Positions 34,881-43,539 are shown, counted from the first letter of the stretch. The stretch: DNA of 64,000 bases from Roseovarius sp. M141 (GCF_024355225.1 NZ_VCNH01000004.1:1-64000); one strand, 5' to 3'. Notes: generated by a model from the sequence alone, not told the origin. Numbers and translations: made by a program.

Positions 34881-34915
34881 CACCGCTCGCGGTGAACGGG
34901 GAAGCTTTTTCTTCC
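34881..34915 (+). promoter_or_regulatory. repC leader stem-loops covering the ribosome binding region
   Basis: Two hairpins precede ATG 34924: CACCGC-tc-GCGGTG (34881-34894) and GGAAG-cttttt-CTTCC (34900-34915). The second includes the only purine-rich stretch (GGGGAAG) before the start codon. In repABC plasmids such a structure forms when ctRNA binds the leader and blocks RepC translation; this layout fits that model. Confidence 0.5.
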
Positions 34916-34923
34916 GAAACACC

Positions 34924-36057
34924 ATGAGACATGCAACTGAAACAACAACCGCCCTGGCGGAACGGACATCTCTGCCCTGCCCTAACCCCTATGAGCTTCT
35001 GGGCCCGGTTCGCGTTCTGAGGAAGGAGCTCGGTCTCACAACCAATGACCTCGCCGTTCTGACCGCGCTCATTAGCTTCCTACCCCGCAAAGAACGTGAG
35101 ATTCAGGACAGCCAGCGACTTACGCTCACTGTCGTGTTCCCATCGAACGCTTCTCTGTCTAAGCGCGCCAATGGACTCGATGAGAGAACACTTCGACGCA
35201 GCTTGGGACGACTCTCAGCTGCTGAACTGATCGAACGCAAGAACTCAGCAAATGGCAAACGCTTTCCGCTGCGGTATGGAGGCGTTATCAGAGATGCCTT
35301 CGGTATCGACCTGAAGCCCTTAATCCAGAGGTACGGCTCGCTCGCGACGCAAGCCTTGCAACTCACCGAAGAACGCGAGCGCTTGCGCTCACTGAAGGCT
35401 GAGGCGTTGGCCCTACGAGCTTCGCTACTCCAACAGACACGCTTCGATGAAGCAAAGCTCTCTACCCTCAACATGATCAGAAATGTCCTGCGTCGAGCAA
35501 CATTAACCGTTGATGCAGTCCTGAGCGTTATCTCGGAACTTAGAGCCCTCGGAGCCGATACCGACGCAAGCTACGGTGAACACCATGCCACAGGAAAAGC
35601 TCGTACCGAAGATAATTTACAAGCTGTCGAACACCGACCTCATACACCAAGTTCCAACGATCTGCCCGCCACAAACGGACAAAATGTCCGGCACATAGAG
35701 TCTATAAAAAAAGATATTAAAAAGATTGCTCCCTCTACGGTCAATCGCGGTGAACAACCCGCACAAGCCAAACCCACGATGAACCGAGACCCAGCACGCA
35801 TGGCATGGGAAGACTTCACCCATGTTGCGGGATTTTTCCCAGATCCGCCGCGTACAGGAGAAGCCCTCACCCGCATTCTATACGACCTCGGTCGATTGCT
35901 TAGAATAAGCCAAGACGAACTGCGGCATGGCATCCAGAAAGCTGGCGCGGGAAAACTGCTTCTCGTCTTCGACTACCTGATAGCAAGAGCAGACACGATC
36001 AAACACCCTGACGCCTATTTCGAAAGGATCCTACGCACACAACTTGCTCCCACATGA
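34924..36057 (+). CDS. repC: RepC replication initiator
   Basis: The 377-aa protein has the RepC layout: an N-terminal winged-helix region (LGLTTNDLAVLTALISFLPRKER, FPSNASLSKRANGLDERTLRRSLGRLSAAELIERKNSANGKRF) that binds the origin, a variable polar linker, and a C-terminal domain (AWEDFTHVAGFFPDPPRTGEALTRIL...HPDAYFERILR). A TTG start at 34852 is possible but ATG 34924 gives the usual N-terminus. An unusually A-rich stretch inside the gene at 35701-35731 agrees with the known location of repABC origins within repC. It is expressed under control of the ctRNA encoded upstream. Confidence 0.93.
   Translation: MRHATETTTALAERTSLPCPNPYELLGPVRVLRKELGLTTNDLAVLTALISFLPRKEREIQDSQRLTLTVVFPSNASLSKRANGLDERTLRRSLGRLSAAELIERKNSANGKRFPLRYGGVIRDAFGIDLKPLIQRYGSLATQALQLTEERERLRSLKAEALALRASLLQQTRFDEAKLSTLNMIRNVLRRATLTVDAVLSVISELRALGADTDASYGEHHATGKARTEDNLQAVEHRPHTPSSNDLPATNGQNVRHIESIKKDIKKIAPSTVNRGEQPAQAKPTMNRDPARMAWEDFTHVAGFFPDPPRTGEALTRILYDLGRLLRISQDELRHGIQKAGAGKLLLVFDYLIARADTIKHPDAYFERILRTQLAPT
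35701..35731. other. AT-rich block within repC, candidate origin of replication
   Basis: About 31 bp of nearly pure A/T on the + strand (TCTATAAAAAAAGATATTAA and onward) interrupts an otherwise balanced coding sequence and encodes a Lys/Ile-rich linker. In this plasmid family the origin lies inside repC, so this is the natural unwinding element. No iterons were recognised. Confidence 0.45.
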
Positions 36058-36060
36058 ACT

Positions 36061-36078
36061 TCTTGACCGCGGTCAAGA
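36061..36078. promoter_or_regulatory. parS: parS-like palindrome, copy 3 (after repC)
   Basis: It matches the other two copies over all 18 bp and lies 4 bp after the repC stop, upstream of a second ParB-like gene. Either RepB or the protein encoded downstream could bind it. Confidence 0.8.
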
Positions 36079-36170
36079 ACGATCATGAGAGGGAAAGGAG
36101 TGTTGGTTTGAGGGTGACGGGAAATGAGATCGGGAGAGTGGCTTCCGACGCCCGTCGTGGAGAAGATCTG

Positions 36171-38348
36171 ATGACCAAAGCCGTCCAGAAAATCACCCTG
36201 TCCCCTTCGCGGGATATCCCTTTCGACAAGCTGGTGCTGAGCCAGTCCAATGTGCGGCGCATCAAGGCTGGCGTGTCTGTCGAGGAACTGGCCGAAGACA
36301 TCGCTCGCCGCGGTCTGTTGCAGAGCCTAAGCGTGCGGCCCGTCTTGGCTGACGATGGGACCGAGACCGGCAAGTTCGAGATCCCGGCCGGTGGACGGCG
36401 GTTCCAAGCGTTGTCCCTGCTGGTGAAGCAGAAGCGTTTGGCAAAGGCGACACCCATTCCCTGCATCGTGCGGGATGCTGCGTCCGACATCCTCGCCGAG
36501 GACGATTCCTTGGCCGAGAACATGCAGCGCGTCGCCCTGCACCCGCTCGACCAGTTCCGCGCGTTTGTGTCCCTCCGCGACAAGGGTCAGAGCGATGCAG
36601 AGATTGCTGCGGCCTTCTTCGTGACGCCACAAATCGTGAAGCAGCGCTTGAAACTCGCCTCCGTCGCCCCTGCACTGCTTGAGGTCTATGCCGAGGATGG
36701 CATGACGCTGGAGCAGCTCATGGCCTTCACCGTGAACCCCGATCACGCGCGTCAGGTTCAGGTCTGGGATGTGATCCATTCATCCTGGAACAAGGAGCCA
36801 TTCCAGATCCGGCGCATGCTGACCGAGACCTCGGTCCGGGCGTCCGACCGGCGCGCGATCTTTGTGGGTGTTGAGGCCTACGTAGCGGCGGGCGGCACGA
36901 TGCTGCATGACCTCTTTCAGGGCGATGACGGTGGCTGGCTCGAGGACCCTGCCCTGCTCGATCGGCTGGTGACGGAAAAACTCCAGGCCGAGGCTGAGAC
37001 GGTTGCGGTTGAGGGCTGGAAGTGGATCGAGGTCGCGCTTGACCTGCCCTACGGCTACAGCCACGGGCTGCGGTCTCTGTCTGGTGATCCGGCACCGATG
37101 ACGGATGACGAAGGTGCAGCTCATGCCAAGCTGCTCGCCGAGTACCGAGCGCTCGAGGAGGAATACGCGGATCAGGATGACATCCCCGACGAGATCGACA
37201 CGCGGCTTGGCGTATTGGAAACGGAGATGGAAAAGATCGAGACCCGGCCGTTGATCTTCGACGCGGAGGAGATCGGGCGGGCAGGGGCGTTCGTCACGCT
37301 CGACCGCTACGGCGCGCTGGCCGTCTATCGCGGCTATGTGCGCCCAGAGGATGAGCCCGTTGAGGAGACCACGGTCCAGGATGGTACGGATCCAGCGGTG
37401 GCGGGGCAGGGGGATGATCGTGATCTCACCGATGGCCATGGCAGTGCCGCTCATGGCGGAACCGACATCATGTCGGGTGGCCAGCCGATCGGAGCTGACT
37501 TGCCGGAGGATGAGGACGACGGCGCGCTGAAGCCGCTGCCCGAGCGGTTGGTCATGGAGTTGACGGCCCACCGGACGCTGGCGCTTCGTGAAGCGATCGG
37601 GCGCTCGCCGGATGTGGCGCTGACGCTGCTGCTGCTGAAGCTCGTCACGGACACCTTCCGCACCTCCTCTGCTTCAGGAAGCTGTCTCGAGGCATCCGTG
37701 CGTCAGGTCTACATGTCGGCGCAGGCGCCCGATCTGAAGGACAGCGTGGTGGCAAAGCTGGTCGACGAGCGTCACGCGGAATGGGAAGCCGATCTGCCGC
37801 TTGGCGATGATGCGGCACTCTGGGACTATCTGACGATCCTCGACCAGGGCAGTCGGCTGGCCCTGCTGGCGCATTGCCTCAGCTTCGGCGTCAACGCGCT
37901 GCATGAGAAGGTGAACCCTTACGGGGCAGGCATCTCCGCTGGGGGTCTGACCCGGCGTATGGCGCATGCCGATCTCGTGGCGCGTGCCACAGGTCTCGAC
38001 ATGTTCGAGGCGGGCTGGGAGCCGACGGTGGACACCTATCTCAACCGCGTGCCCAAGGCGCGCATCCTTGAGGCCGTGCGCGAGGCGAAAGGGGAGGGGA
38101 CTGCCCAACTCCTCGATCACCTGAAGAAGAGCGAGATGGCCAGTGAGGCCGAGCGCTTGCTGAAGGGCAGCGGCTGGTTGCCCGAGGTCCTGCGCCGGAA
38201 CGATCTCGTGGCGCTACACGGTGAGGACTGTGCCGAAGGGCTGGGGGCGGATGCCGAAGTGGCTGACAGTGTCAGTGAAGCTGACCTTCCTGCATTCCTG
38301 ACGGATGACCTGCCTGCTGAAAGCGCGTCGATGCTGGCCGCGGAATAA
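36171..38348 (+). CDS. Large ParB-like protein of plasmid accessory type
   Basis: This 725-aa protein begins with a ParB N-terminal domain: SVEELAEDIARRGLLQSLSVRPV, PAGGRRFQALSLL, DDSLAENMQRVALHPLDQFRAF, then an HTH stretch (SDAEIAAAFFVTPQIVKQRLKLA). The remaining 500 residues, including a coiled acidic part (EEYADQDDIPDEIDTRLGVLETEMEKIE), have no clear match. A paralogue with the same layout is encoded at 53624-55606. ATG 36171 follows GGAG at 8 nt; an earlier start at 36054 would overlap repC and parS. ParB-like proteins of this length are common on alphaproteobacterial plasmids and may be nucleases or CTP switches rather than partition proteins. Confidence 0.85.
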   Translation: MTKAVQKITLSPSRDIPFDKLVLSQSNVRRIKAGVSVEELAEDIARRGLLQSLSVRPVLADDGTETGKFEIPAGGRRFQALSLLVKQKRLAKATPIPCIVRDAASDILAEDDSLAENMQRVALHPLDQFRAFVSLRDKGQSDAEIAAAFFVTPQIVKQRLKLASVAPALLEVYAEDGMTLEQLMAFTVNPDHARQVQVWDVIHSSWNKEPFQIRRMLTETSVRASDRRAIFVGVEAYVAAGGTMLHDLFQGDDGGWLEDPALLDRLVTEKLQAEAETVAVEGWKWIEVALDLPYGYSHGLRSLSGDPAPMTDDEGAAHAKLLAEYRALEEEYADQDDIPDEIDTRLGVLETEMEKIETRPLIFDAEEIGRAGAFVTLDRYGALAVYRGYVRPEDEPVEETTVQDGTDPAVAGQGDDRDLTDGHGSAAHGGTDIMSGGQPIGADLPEDEDDGALKPLPERLVMELTAHRTLALREAIGRSPDVALTLLLLKLVTDTFRTSSASGSCLEASVRQVYMSAQAPDLKDSVVAKLVDERHAEWEADLPLGDDAALWDYLTILDQGSRLALLAHCLSFGVNALHEKVNPYGAGISAGGLTRRMAHADLVARATGLDMFEAGWEPTVDTYLNRVPKARILEAVREAKGEGTAQLLDHLKKSEMASEAERLLKGSGWLPEVLRRNDLVALHGEDCAEGLGADAEVADSVSEADLPAFLTDDLPAESASMLAAE

Positions 38349-38360
38349 CGTGATCCACTG

Positions 38361-38381
38361 GGGGGCGGAGATTCCGCCCCC
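38361..38381 (+). terminator. GC-rich hairpin after the ParB-like gene
   Basis: GGGGGCGGA / TCCGCCCCC form a 9-bp perfect stem with a 3-nt loop, 12 bp after the stop codon. No T-run follows, so termination would depend on the stem alone. Confidence 0.55.
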
Positions 38382-38447
38382 AATCACCCTATAGTGTAAC
38401 AATATCAATAAGATGAGTGCGATTACTCGCATTCGGAATGAGGAATC

Positions 38448-38921
38448 ATGTCTGCAACAACCATCATCGACACTGCCCCCCTCGGGGCGCTCATTCGCTA
38501 CACCGATGGCAGCCCCAAGCCGCCGGCACGCTTCACGAAGAAGCTGGCGGCCTGGGAACGTTCGAACGGCGTCGGCCGTCTTGTGAAGAAGGAGCCACCC
38601 CGACCTTACCCGACCTGGACGGCACCCGCGTCGTTCACGCTGCATGAGGGTAACTTCTCCTCGGAGGGGGTGATCCTCGTGACCATCATGCGTAGCCATT
38701 CGGCTGACAGCGCCCTGGTCTTCGAGGTGGCCGAGGAGCCGAAGCCCGGGCAGGTGCGCGTGCTCCTCGACTTCAGCGGCAACACCGAGCTGCTGCATCT
38801 GGCGGAATCTGTCACTGCGGCCGAGCTTTGGATCGCCAAGGAAGGATACCGCAATGCGCGACTTGAAATCGTTGGCGATGAAGAGGGCGAAAGGGCAGGG
38901 GGCGCGGACCTGGCCGCCTGA
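38448..38921 (+). CDS. Hypothetical plasmid protein, 157 aa
   Basis: ATG 38448 is preceded by GAGGAA at 5 nt. The protein is soluble, starts with MSATTIIDTAPLGALIRYTDG and has a conserved-looking DGSPKPPARFTKKLAAWERSNG stretch followed by a beta-rich middle. I recognise no domain. It stands alone between two hairpins. Confidence 0.75.
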   Translation: MSATTIIDTAPLGALIRYTDGSPKPPARFTKKLAAWERSNGVGRLVKKEPPRPYPTWTAPASFTLHEGNFSSEGVILVTIMRSHSADSALVFEVAEEPKPGQVRVLLDFSGNTELLHLAESVTAAELWIAKEGYRNARLEIVGDEEGERAGGADLAA

Positions 38922-38935
38922 GCCCAACTGAAACC

Positions 38936-38963
38936 GAGGGGCCCGCCAAAGTTCGGGCCTCTC
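38936..38963 (+). terminator. Hairpin after the 157-aa gene
   Basis: GAGGGGCCCG and CGGGCCTCTC pair over 10 positions (one G-U) around an 8-nt loop. The T content after the stem is low. Confidence 0.5.
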
Positions 38964-39078
38964 ATCCATCACAACCCTGTCCTTTGAGTTCGCGGGGCAC
39001 CAAAGGATCCATCCCCAAAGAAGAAGTCTTCAACCAAGAGCGTGGCCGGGAGGCTGGCGGCGTTCCAAGCATCAGCGG

Positions 39079-39306
39079 GACAACCGGCTCCTGATGTTGG
39101 GGGACCATCCCCCGCTCGCCATTCCCTTCCTTGGCCCGAATCCCGTCTTCGAGATCAACCCGCGAGGGGTCGGACTACGGGCAAGCCCGTGCCGCCGGAT
39201 GGATTCGGGCAAGCCGAACGCACCCGGTGATGTCAGCCAGTCTTCGGGCCTGCGGGGTCCTGTCGCGCGGGGGATGGTCCCCCGCCTCCAAGACAGGAGC
39301 CAAACA
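39079..39306. repeat. Imperfect long inverted repeat with GGGGGACCATCCCCC cores
   Basis: The arm at about 39079-39116 (GACA..GGCTCCTG..TTGGGGGACCATCCCCCGC.CG) is matched in reverse complement by the arm at about 39265-39306. Each core (39099-39113, 39269-39283) is itself a small palindrome. The right arm ends in the AGGAG ribosome binding site of the 54-aa gene. The 386-bp stretch 38922-39307 holds no other convincing gene. Confidence 0.6.
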
Positions 39307-39307
39307 G

Positions 39308-39472
39308 ATGTCCCGCAAAGATGCACACGCCTTCGCAGCCTCCCTCGCCGCCACGCTCATGGTCTCGATCATCGTCTTCCAGGCAGGGGATGGAACCTTC
39401 GGCGCCGTCCCCGCCGATGAAATCGACGGCGACGAGGTCGTGATCGTCTCGGAATACGATCCCTTCGGGTGA
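39308..39472 (+). CDS. 54-aa hypothetical protein with one membrane/signal segment
   Basis: ATG 39308 follows CAGGAG at about 7 nt. The product begins MSRKDAHAFAASLAATLMVS with a hydrophobic run to FQAG, then an acidic tail ending SEYDPFG. A tail-less inner-membrane or exported micropeptide is likely. No family is recognised. The stop codon lies inside a GTGAGGC-ttcg-GCCTCAC hairpin. Confidence 0.6.
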   Translation: MSRKDAHAFAASLAATLMVSIIVFQAGDGTFGAVPADEIDGDEVVIVSEYDPFG

Positions 39473-39546
39473 GGCTTCGGCCTCACTTCCCGAGGGCTTG
39501 GCGCAAAAGCGGCTATCGCCGATAGCGGGCCTGCTCTACAGAGCAG
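39469..39546 (+). terminator. Three consecutive perfect stem-loops after the 54-aa gene
   Basis: GTGAGGC-ttcg-GCCTCAC (39469-39486), GCTATCG-c-CGATAGC (39512-39526) and CTGCTCT-ac-AGAGCAG (39531-39546) follow each other within 78 bp. The first has a stable UUCG loop and is probably a terminator. The other two are near-perfect palindromes that would also work as protein sites. The rest up to 39652 is AT-rich without a gene. Confidence 0.55.
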
Positions 39547-39652
39547 TCCTAAGTGCAGAAAAAATATAAGAAAATAGCTCTCCTATAAGAAAGCTTTCCT
39601 ACGTTTCTGCGATTTTCTTCAAACGATGACGTCGCCGGTGATGCGTCAGACT

Positions 39653-41020
39653 TCAAGGCCAATGCTCCCGATCTTTCACATGGGCATTTGGAGCATCTGT
39701 TGGCAATCTGACGGATGCCTGAAATCCAGAAGTTTCACCGGGACGTGGTGACTGGAGCAAGAGAGAGGTTTCGATCCGTTCTGCGATGGCTGAGACGATA
39801 GCGAGGCCAAGCCCGCTACCATCAGTTTTTGCATCTGCCCTCTCGAAGCGCCCTGTCAGGCGTTCGAGTGTTTGGGTTGCTACCGCGGGGCCCTCGTTCG
39901 CCACGATCAACTGCCCGTCGCTCGTGAGTGTAACCTCGACTGGGGCATTCTGCGCCCCGTGGCGTAGGGCGTTTTCCATCAGATTCCGGCACAGAATTCC
40001 CAATGCGTCGGGGTCGATATCAGACAAGACAGGCGTGTCCGGCAAGTTCAACATAAGGCGCCCGTTCTCTGTGCTGCGCGCAATATCTTCCACCACGACC
40101 CGAGTGATGGTTCTGACATCAGCGCTCTGGTCCATCCGAAGTCTACCGCCTTCCGCCCGCGCAAGCTGCAGGAGACGTTCGGACAGCCGAGCGAGACGCT
40201 TGAGCGTCGCCTCGATCTCGGCGGCGCGCGCGTCGATGGTCGGATCTTTGGTCTCTGACCGCAGTCGCTGCGCCTGGGCGATAGCGCCCGCCAATGGTGT
40301 CCTTAGTTCATGAGCCGCATTGGCTGCAAAACTTCGCTCAGCCTCGAACGCGTCGCGCAGCCGAGCCAAAAGGCTGTTCAAGGTTGCAGCCAGCGGTCCG
40401 ATTTCTGTCGGCAGGTCGGCCGCGGGTACTTCTGACAGGTCGCGCACGCCGCGCGCTTCAAGCCGCGTACGGAACCGATGGAGAGGGGCGAGGCTAAAGC
40501 GCACAGCGAGAATAATCGACGCGAGCGCCAACGGCAGCACAACCAGCAGCGGCAGGCCGAGGCTCATCTGGATTTCCCGAGCAACCGAAGCGCGATGCGT
40601 CAACGGTTCGGCCACGGTGATGCTGATCGTCCCCTGGAGCGCCGCGTCGCTGTAGAGGCGATGTGTGGCGTTCTGCCCAAATCCCGGACCGTCGTATGGA
40701 GGAAACACGGCAGGGTCCGCCGCATGGGATTGCAGCAAAATGCGTCCCTCGGCATCGCGTACGATGTAGGTGAAGAACTCGTCATGCTCCCGGATCGGCG
40801 CGAGGCGCTGCGTCACACCCTGATCTTCTCGCCCGACGATGTCGGTCACGGCCAGCGGCAGGATGCGCTCGGCGGTTTCGCGTAGGGCGCTGTCGAAGAC
40901 CTCATCCATCTCGCCCCGAACGATCACCGCGGTAACCGTGGCGGCGGCGAGCCAGAGGATCGTCAGCACAAGGCCGAGTGACAAGCCGAGCCGTACCTGA
41001 AGGCTGGATGGCCACATCAT
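39653..41020 (-). CDS. Two-component sensor histidine kinase
   Basis: The 455-aa kinase has an N-terminal membrane helix (LGLSLGLVLTILWLAAATVTAVIV), a periplasmic domain of about 130 residues, a second helix (LPLLVVLPLALASIILAVRF), then a HAMP-like linker. The H-box is NAAHELRTPLAGAIA, the N-box LCRNLMENALRHGA and the G-box GSGLGLAIVSAIAE. The sensor region has no recognisable ligand motif. ATG 41020 overlaps the regulator stop (ATGA); longer starts read through the regulator gene. Neighbouring PepSY and reductase genes suggest it responds to a metal or redox cue at the membrane. Confidence 0.92.
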   Translation of the reverse strand: MMWPSSLQVRLGLSLGLVLTILWLAAATVTAVIVRGEMDEVFDSALRETAERILPLAVTDIVGREDQGVTQRLAPIREHDEFFTYIVRDAEGRILLQSHAADPAVFPPYDGPGFGQNATHRLYSDAALQGTISITVAEPLTHRASVAREIQMSLGLPLLVVLPLALASIILAVRFSLAPLHRFRTRLEARGVRDLSEVPAADLPTEIGPLAATLNSLLARLRDAFEAERSFAANAAHELRTPLAGAIAQAQRLRSETKDPTIDARAAEIEATLKRLARLSERLLQLARAEGGRLRMDQSADVRTITRVVVEDIARSTENGRLMLNLPDTPVLSDIDPDALGILCRNLMENALRHGAQNAPVEVTLTSDGQLIVANEGPAVATQTLERLTGRFERADAKTDGSGLGLAIVSAIAERIETSLLLQSPRPGETSGFQASVRLPTDAPNAHVKDREHWP

Positions 41021-41676
41021 GGCTTGCCCAGCCGGTAACCCATGCCGCGCTCGGTCTCGATGATGGCGCTCCCCAGTTTCTTGCGCAGGCGGCTCACGTG
41101 CACCTCGATGGTGTTGCTCTCGACTTCGGCGTCGAAAGCGTAGAGCTTCTCCTCCAACTGCGCCTTGGACAGGAGCTGCCCGGGACGCGCCAGGAAGGCC
41201 TCGAAGAGCGCCCATTCCCGCGCCGTCAGCGGCACATGTCTGCCATCCCGATGGACGCTGCGCGCGGCAAGGTCGATGTCGAGCGGTCCGTGGGTCAGGA
41301 TCGGGTTGGGGTTGCCGCTGTAGCGCCGCGCGACCGATCCGATCCGTGCCGACAGTTCCGACAGGTCGAAGGGCTTCACAAGATAGTCGTCAGCGCCCGC
41401 ATTGAGGCCTTCGATCCTATCGGACACCTGGTCGAGCGCCGTCAGGATGATGACCGGCGTCACGTCTCCACGCGTCCTGAGGCCCTTGAGGAACCCGATA
41501 CCACGTCCGTCTGGCAGCATGAGGTCGAGCAGGAGCAGGTCGTAGGAGGTTGCGCTCATCGCGTCTGCCGCCGCGTCTAGCCGCGTGACCCAGTCTACTG
41601 ACTGGCCATCAGCTGCGATCTGGTCGCGCACGGCAGCGCCAAGAGTCGTGTCGTCCTCGATCAGCAATATGCGCAT
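41017..41676 (-). CDS. OmpR/PhoB-family response regulator
   Basis: This 219-aa protein has a receiver domain (MRILLIEDDTTL, LLLLDLMLPDG with the phosphorylated Asp near 51, LTALDQ, YLVKPFDLSEL with the conserved Lys) and a C-terminal winged helix (LTAREWALFEAFLARPGQLLSKAQLEEKLY, EVHVSRLRKKLG). It is of the QseB/PmrA type. It forms an operon with the kinase gene. Upstream, between it and the divergent PepSY gene, lie two CTGA-N7-CTGA boxes that are probably its own binding sites. Confidence 0.93.
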   Translation of the reverse strand: MRILLIEDDTTLGAAVRDQIAADGQSVDWVTRLDAAADAMSATSYDLLLLDLMLPDGRGIGFLKGLRTRGDVTPVIILTALDQVSDRIEGLNAGADDYLVKPFDLSELSARIGSVARRYSGNPNPILTHGPLDIDLAARSVHRDGRHVPLTAREWALFEAFLARPGQLLSKAQLEEKLYAFDAEVESNTIEVHVSRLRKKLGSAIIETERGMGYRLGKP

Positions 41677-41720
41677 GGTCGTACCCGTCCTTTCCTGATG
41701 TCCCTCCATGATCCGTCTGG

Positions 41721-41770
41721 CTGACACGAAGCTGAAGCTTGTGGGTCGAGCCCCTTCAGGCTGCCGTCAG
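41721..41770. promoter_or_regulatory. Pair of CTGA-N7-CTGA boxes, likely response-regulator operator 1
   Basis: CTGACACGAAGCTGAAG (41721-41737, + strand) and CTGACGGCAGCCTGAAG (41770-41754, minus strand) are direct repeats of CTGA with 11-bp period, facing each other. The 11-bp period is typical of OmpR-family sites. They lie between the divergent regulator and PepSY genes. The same arrangement recurs at 43570-43618. Confidence 0.65.
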
Positions 41771-41821
41771 CTTCGCGGCGCATGAATGGCATCAAGAGGC
41801 GAGCCACTAGGAGTGTGCCCC

Positions 41822-42139
41822 ATGAAGAAGACATTGACAATTATCGGCTTTCTCGCGGTCTTTCCGGTCGGCGCGGCGCTGGCTGACGACGATTGCTTCG
41901 TGCCGATGGCCGACTGGCAGCCGCGCGATGCTGTTGCCATGCTGGCTGAGGAAAATGGTTGGACGGTGCGCCGGATCAAGATCGATGACGGCTGCTACGA
42001 GATCGATGGGAGGGATGCCGAGGGGCGTGCGATCGAGGTGACTGTCCACCCGGCCACGCTGGAGATAATCGAGTTCGAATACGAGGACGACGAGGATGAT
42101 CGCCGCGAGCGGGATCACGAGAGACGCGACGATGACTGA
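41822..42139 (+). CDS. Exported PepSY-domain protein 1
   Basis: This 105-aa protein has a signal peptide (MKKTLTIIGFLAVFPVGAALA, cleaved before DDDC) and one PepSY domain (WQPRDAVAMLAEENGWTVRRIKIDDGCYEIDGRDAEGRAIEVTVHPATLEII), then an acidic/basic tail. PepSY domains occur in periplasmic modulators and in iron-reductase systems. It overlaps the ferric-reductase-like gene by 8 nt. It is about 60% similar by eye to the protein encoded at 43664-44044. Confidence 0.9.
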   Translation: MKKTLTIIGFLAVFPVGAALADDDCFVPMADWQPRDAVAMLAEENGWTVRRIKIDDGCYEIDGRDAEGRAIEVTVHPATLEIIEFEYEDDEDDRRERDHERRDDD

Positions 42140-43481
42140 TGCAGCGCGTCGCGACGGTAATGTCCCGGTGCCGGGCCTGCCGCCACTCTCCCGGCTTTCC
42201 CTAAACTCTCCTCTAGCTCTGACGGGCCCGGTGCTGGTTGCGTTGCCATGCCTGCTGGCGGCACTGATCGGGTTCAACACCTATGCGCCCTATGGCGCGG
42301 ATGCAGCACTTGGCATTGCCGTCGGGGCCGCGGCAGTTGTCGCGATGGCACAGACCCTGATCCTCGCCGCACGGCCGCCGCTGGTGGAACCATTGTTCGG
42401 CGGTCTCGATCGCATGTACCGTTTCCACAAGTGGCTTGGTATTTCCGCAATGGTCCTGATGATCCTGCACCAGCAGATCGAGCCGGATTTCGAGCGTTTG
42501 GTGCGTGAAACCTCCCTTGGTGAACTTGGTGAAGAGGCGGGCGAACTTGCCTTCAACGCGCTTCTCGCCCTGGTTGCTGTCAGCTGGTTCCGGAGATTGC
42601 CTTTCACCCCACTGGAAATCCCCTATCAGATCTGGCGGTTCAGCCATCGTTTCATGGGGGCCCTTTTTGCAATCGTGGTCTTTCACCAGTTCTTCGTCGA
42701 CCTGCCGACAGAGGTAGATCCATCGCTCTCGGTGCTTCTGAACACATTCGGCATCGCCGGAGTGATCGCGTGGATATTCACCGAGCTGGTCGCCCCGTTC
42801 CTGCGGCGTAGAGAATTCACCGTCACAGAGATCAGCCAGACTAAGGACACCACCACGCTAACCCTCCGCCCCGAGAGGCGGGCCATGCGGTGGCGGCCGG
42901 GGCAATTCGCCTTCTTCCGCGCGCCAGAGGCAGGACTGTCCGAGCCGCACCCCTTCACGATCGCCAGCGCCCCGCGCCCTGATGGCACCCTGAAGTTCTC
43001 CATCCGGGGGTTGGGTGGCTGGACACGAAGCTTGCCCGCCATCTTGCGGACCGGAACGCGCGTGCAAGTCGAAGGGCCATATGGACGGTTCAATTTCCGC
43101 AAGGGCGGTGCGCGCCAGATATGGCTGGCGGGCGGCATCGGTATCACGCCGTTCCTCGCCTGGGCCGAAAGCCTGAGCGAAGCGGATAGCCGCGACATTC
43201 ACCTCATCCACTGCGTTCGGACACAAGAGGAGGCGATTGGGGTAGAGACGCTGCGCGCTGCGGCTGCCCGCAACCCGAGGTTCAGTTTCGAGGTGGTCGT
43301 TACGACGCGCGATGGCAGGCTCACGGCCGAGCGCCTGATTGGCGCGGTCCCTTTCGCGATCCGGCAAGCCGATTTGTGGTTCTGCGGCCCAACCGGTCTG
43401 AAGGACGGGATTCTCAAGGGCTTGAAAGCACAAGGCCAAACGCCTCGCCGTGTCCGCTTCGAGCAGTTCGAATTCACCTGA
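42132..43481 (+). CDS. Ferric-reductase-like membrane flavocytochrome
   Basis: This 449-aa protein combines about six membrane helices with His residues for haem (FHKWLGISAMVLMILHQQ, FSHRFMGALFAIVVFHQFF) and a C-terminal ferredoxin reductase-like part: RPGQFAFFRAP, EPHPFTIASAP (FAD), EGPYGRF, WLAGGIGITPFLAW (NAD(P)H) and FCGPTGLKDGILKGL. The family moves electrons from NAD(P)H across the membrane to ferric iron or another periplasmic acceptor. ATG 42132 overlaps the PepSY stop. A terminator-like hairpin follows after 58 bp. Confidence 0.9.
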   Translation: MTDAARRDGNVPVPGLPPLSRLSLNSPLALTGPVLVALPCLLAALIGFNTYAPYGADAALGIAVGAAAVVAMAQTLILAARPPLVEPLFGGLDRMYRFHKWLGISAMVLMILHQQIEPDFERLVRETSLGELGEEAGELAFNALLALVAVSWFRRLPFTPLEIPYQIWRFSHRFMGALFAIVVFHQFFVDLPTEVDPSLSVLLNTFGIAGVIAWIFTELVAPFLRRREFTVTEISQTKDTTTLTLRPERRAMRWRPGQFAFFRAPEAGLSEPHPFTIASAPRPDGTLKFSIRGLGGWTRSLPAILRTGTRVQVEGPYGRFNFRKGGARQIWLAGGIGITPFLAWAESLSEADSRDIHLIHCVRTQEEAIGVETLRAAAARNPRFSFEVVVTTRDGRLTAERLIGAVPFAIRQADLWFCGPTGLKDGILKGLKAQGQTPRRVRFEQFEFT

Positions 43482-43539
43482 ACGCGGGGCAGGGCGCATA
43501 GCCATGCCAGCCCTGTAGCCTGCGCTCGCATCTTTTTTT

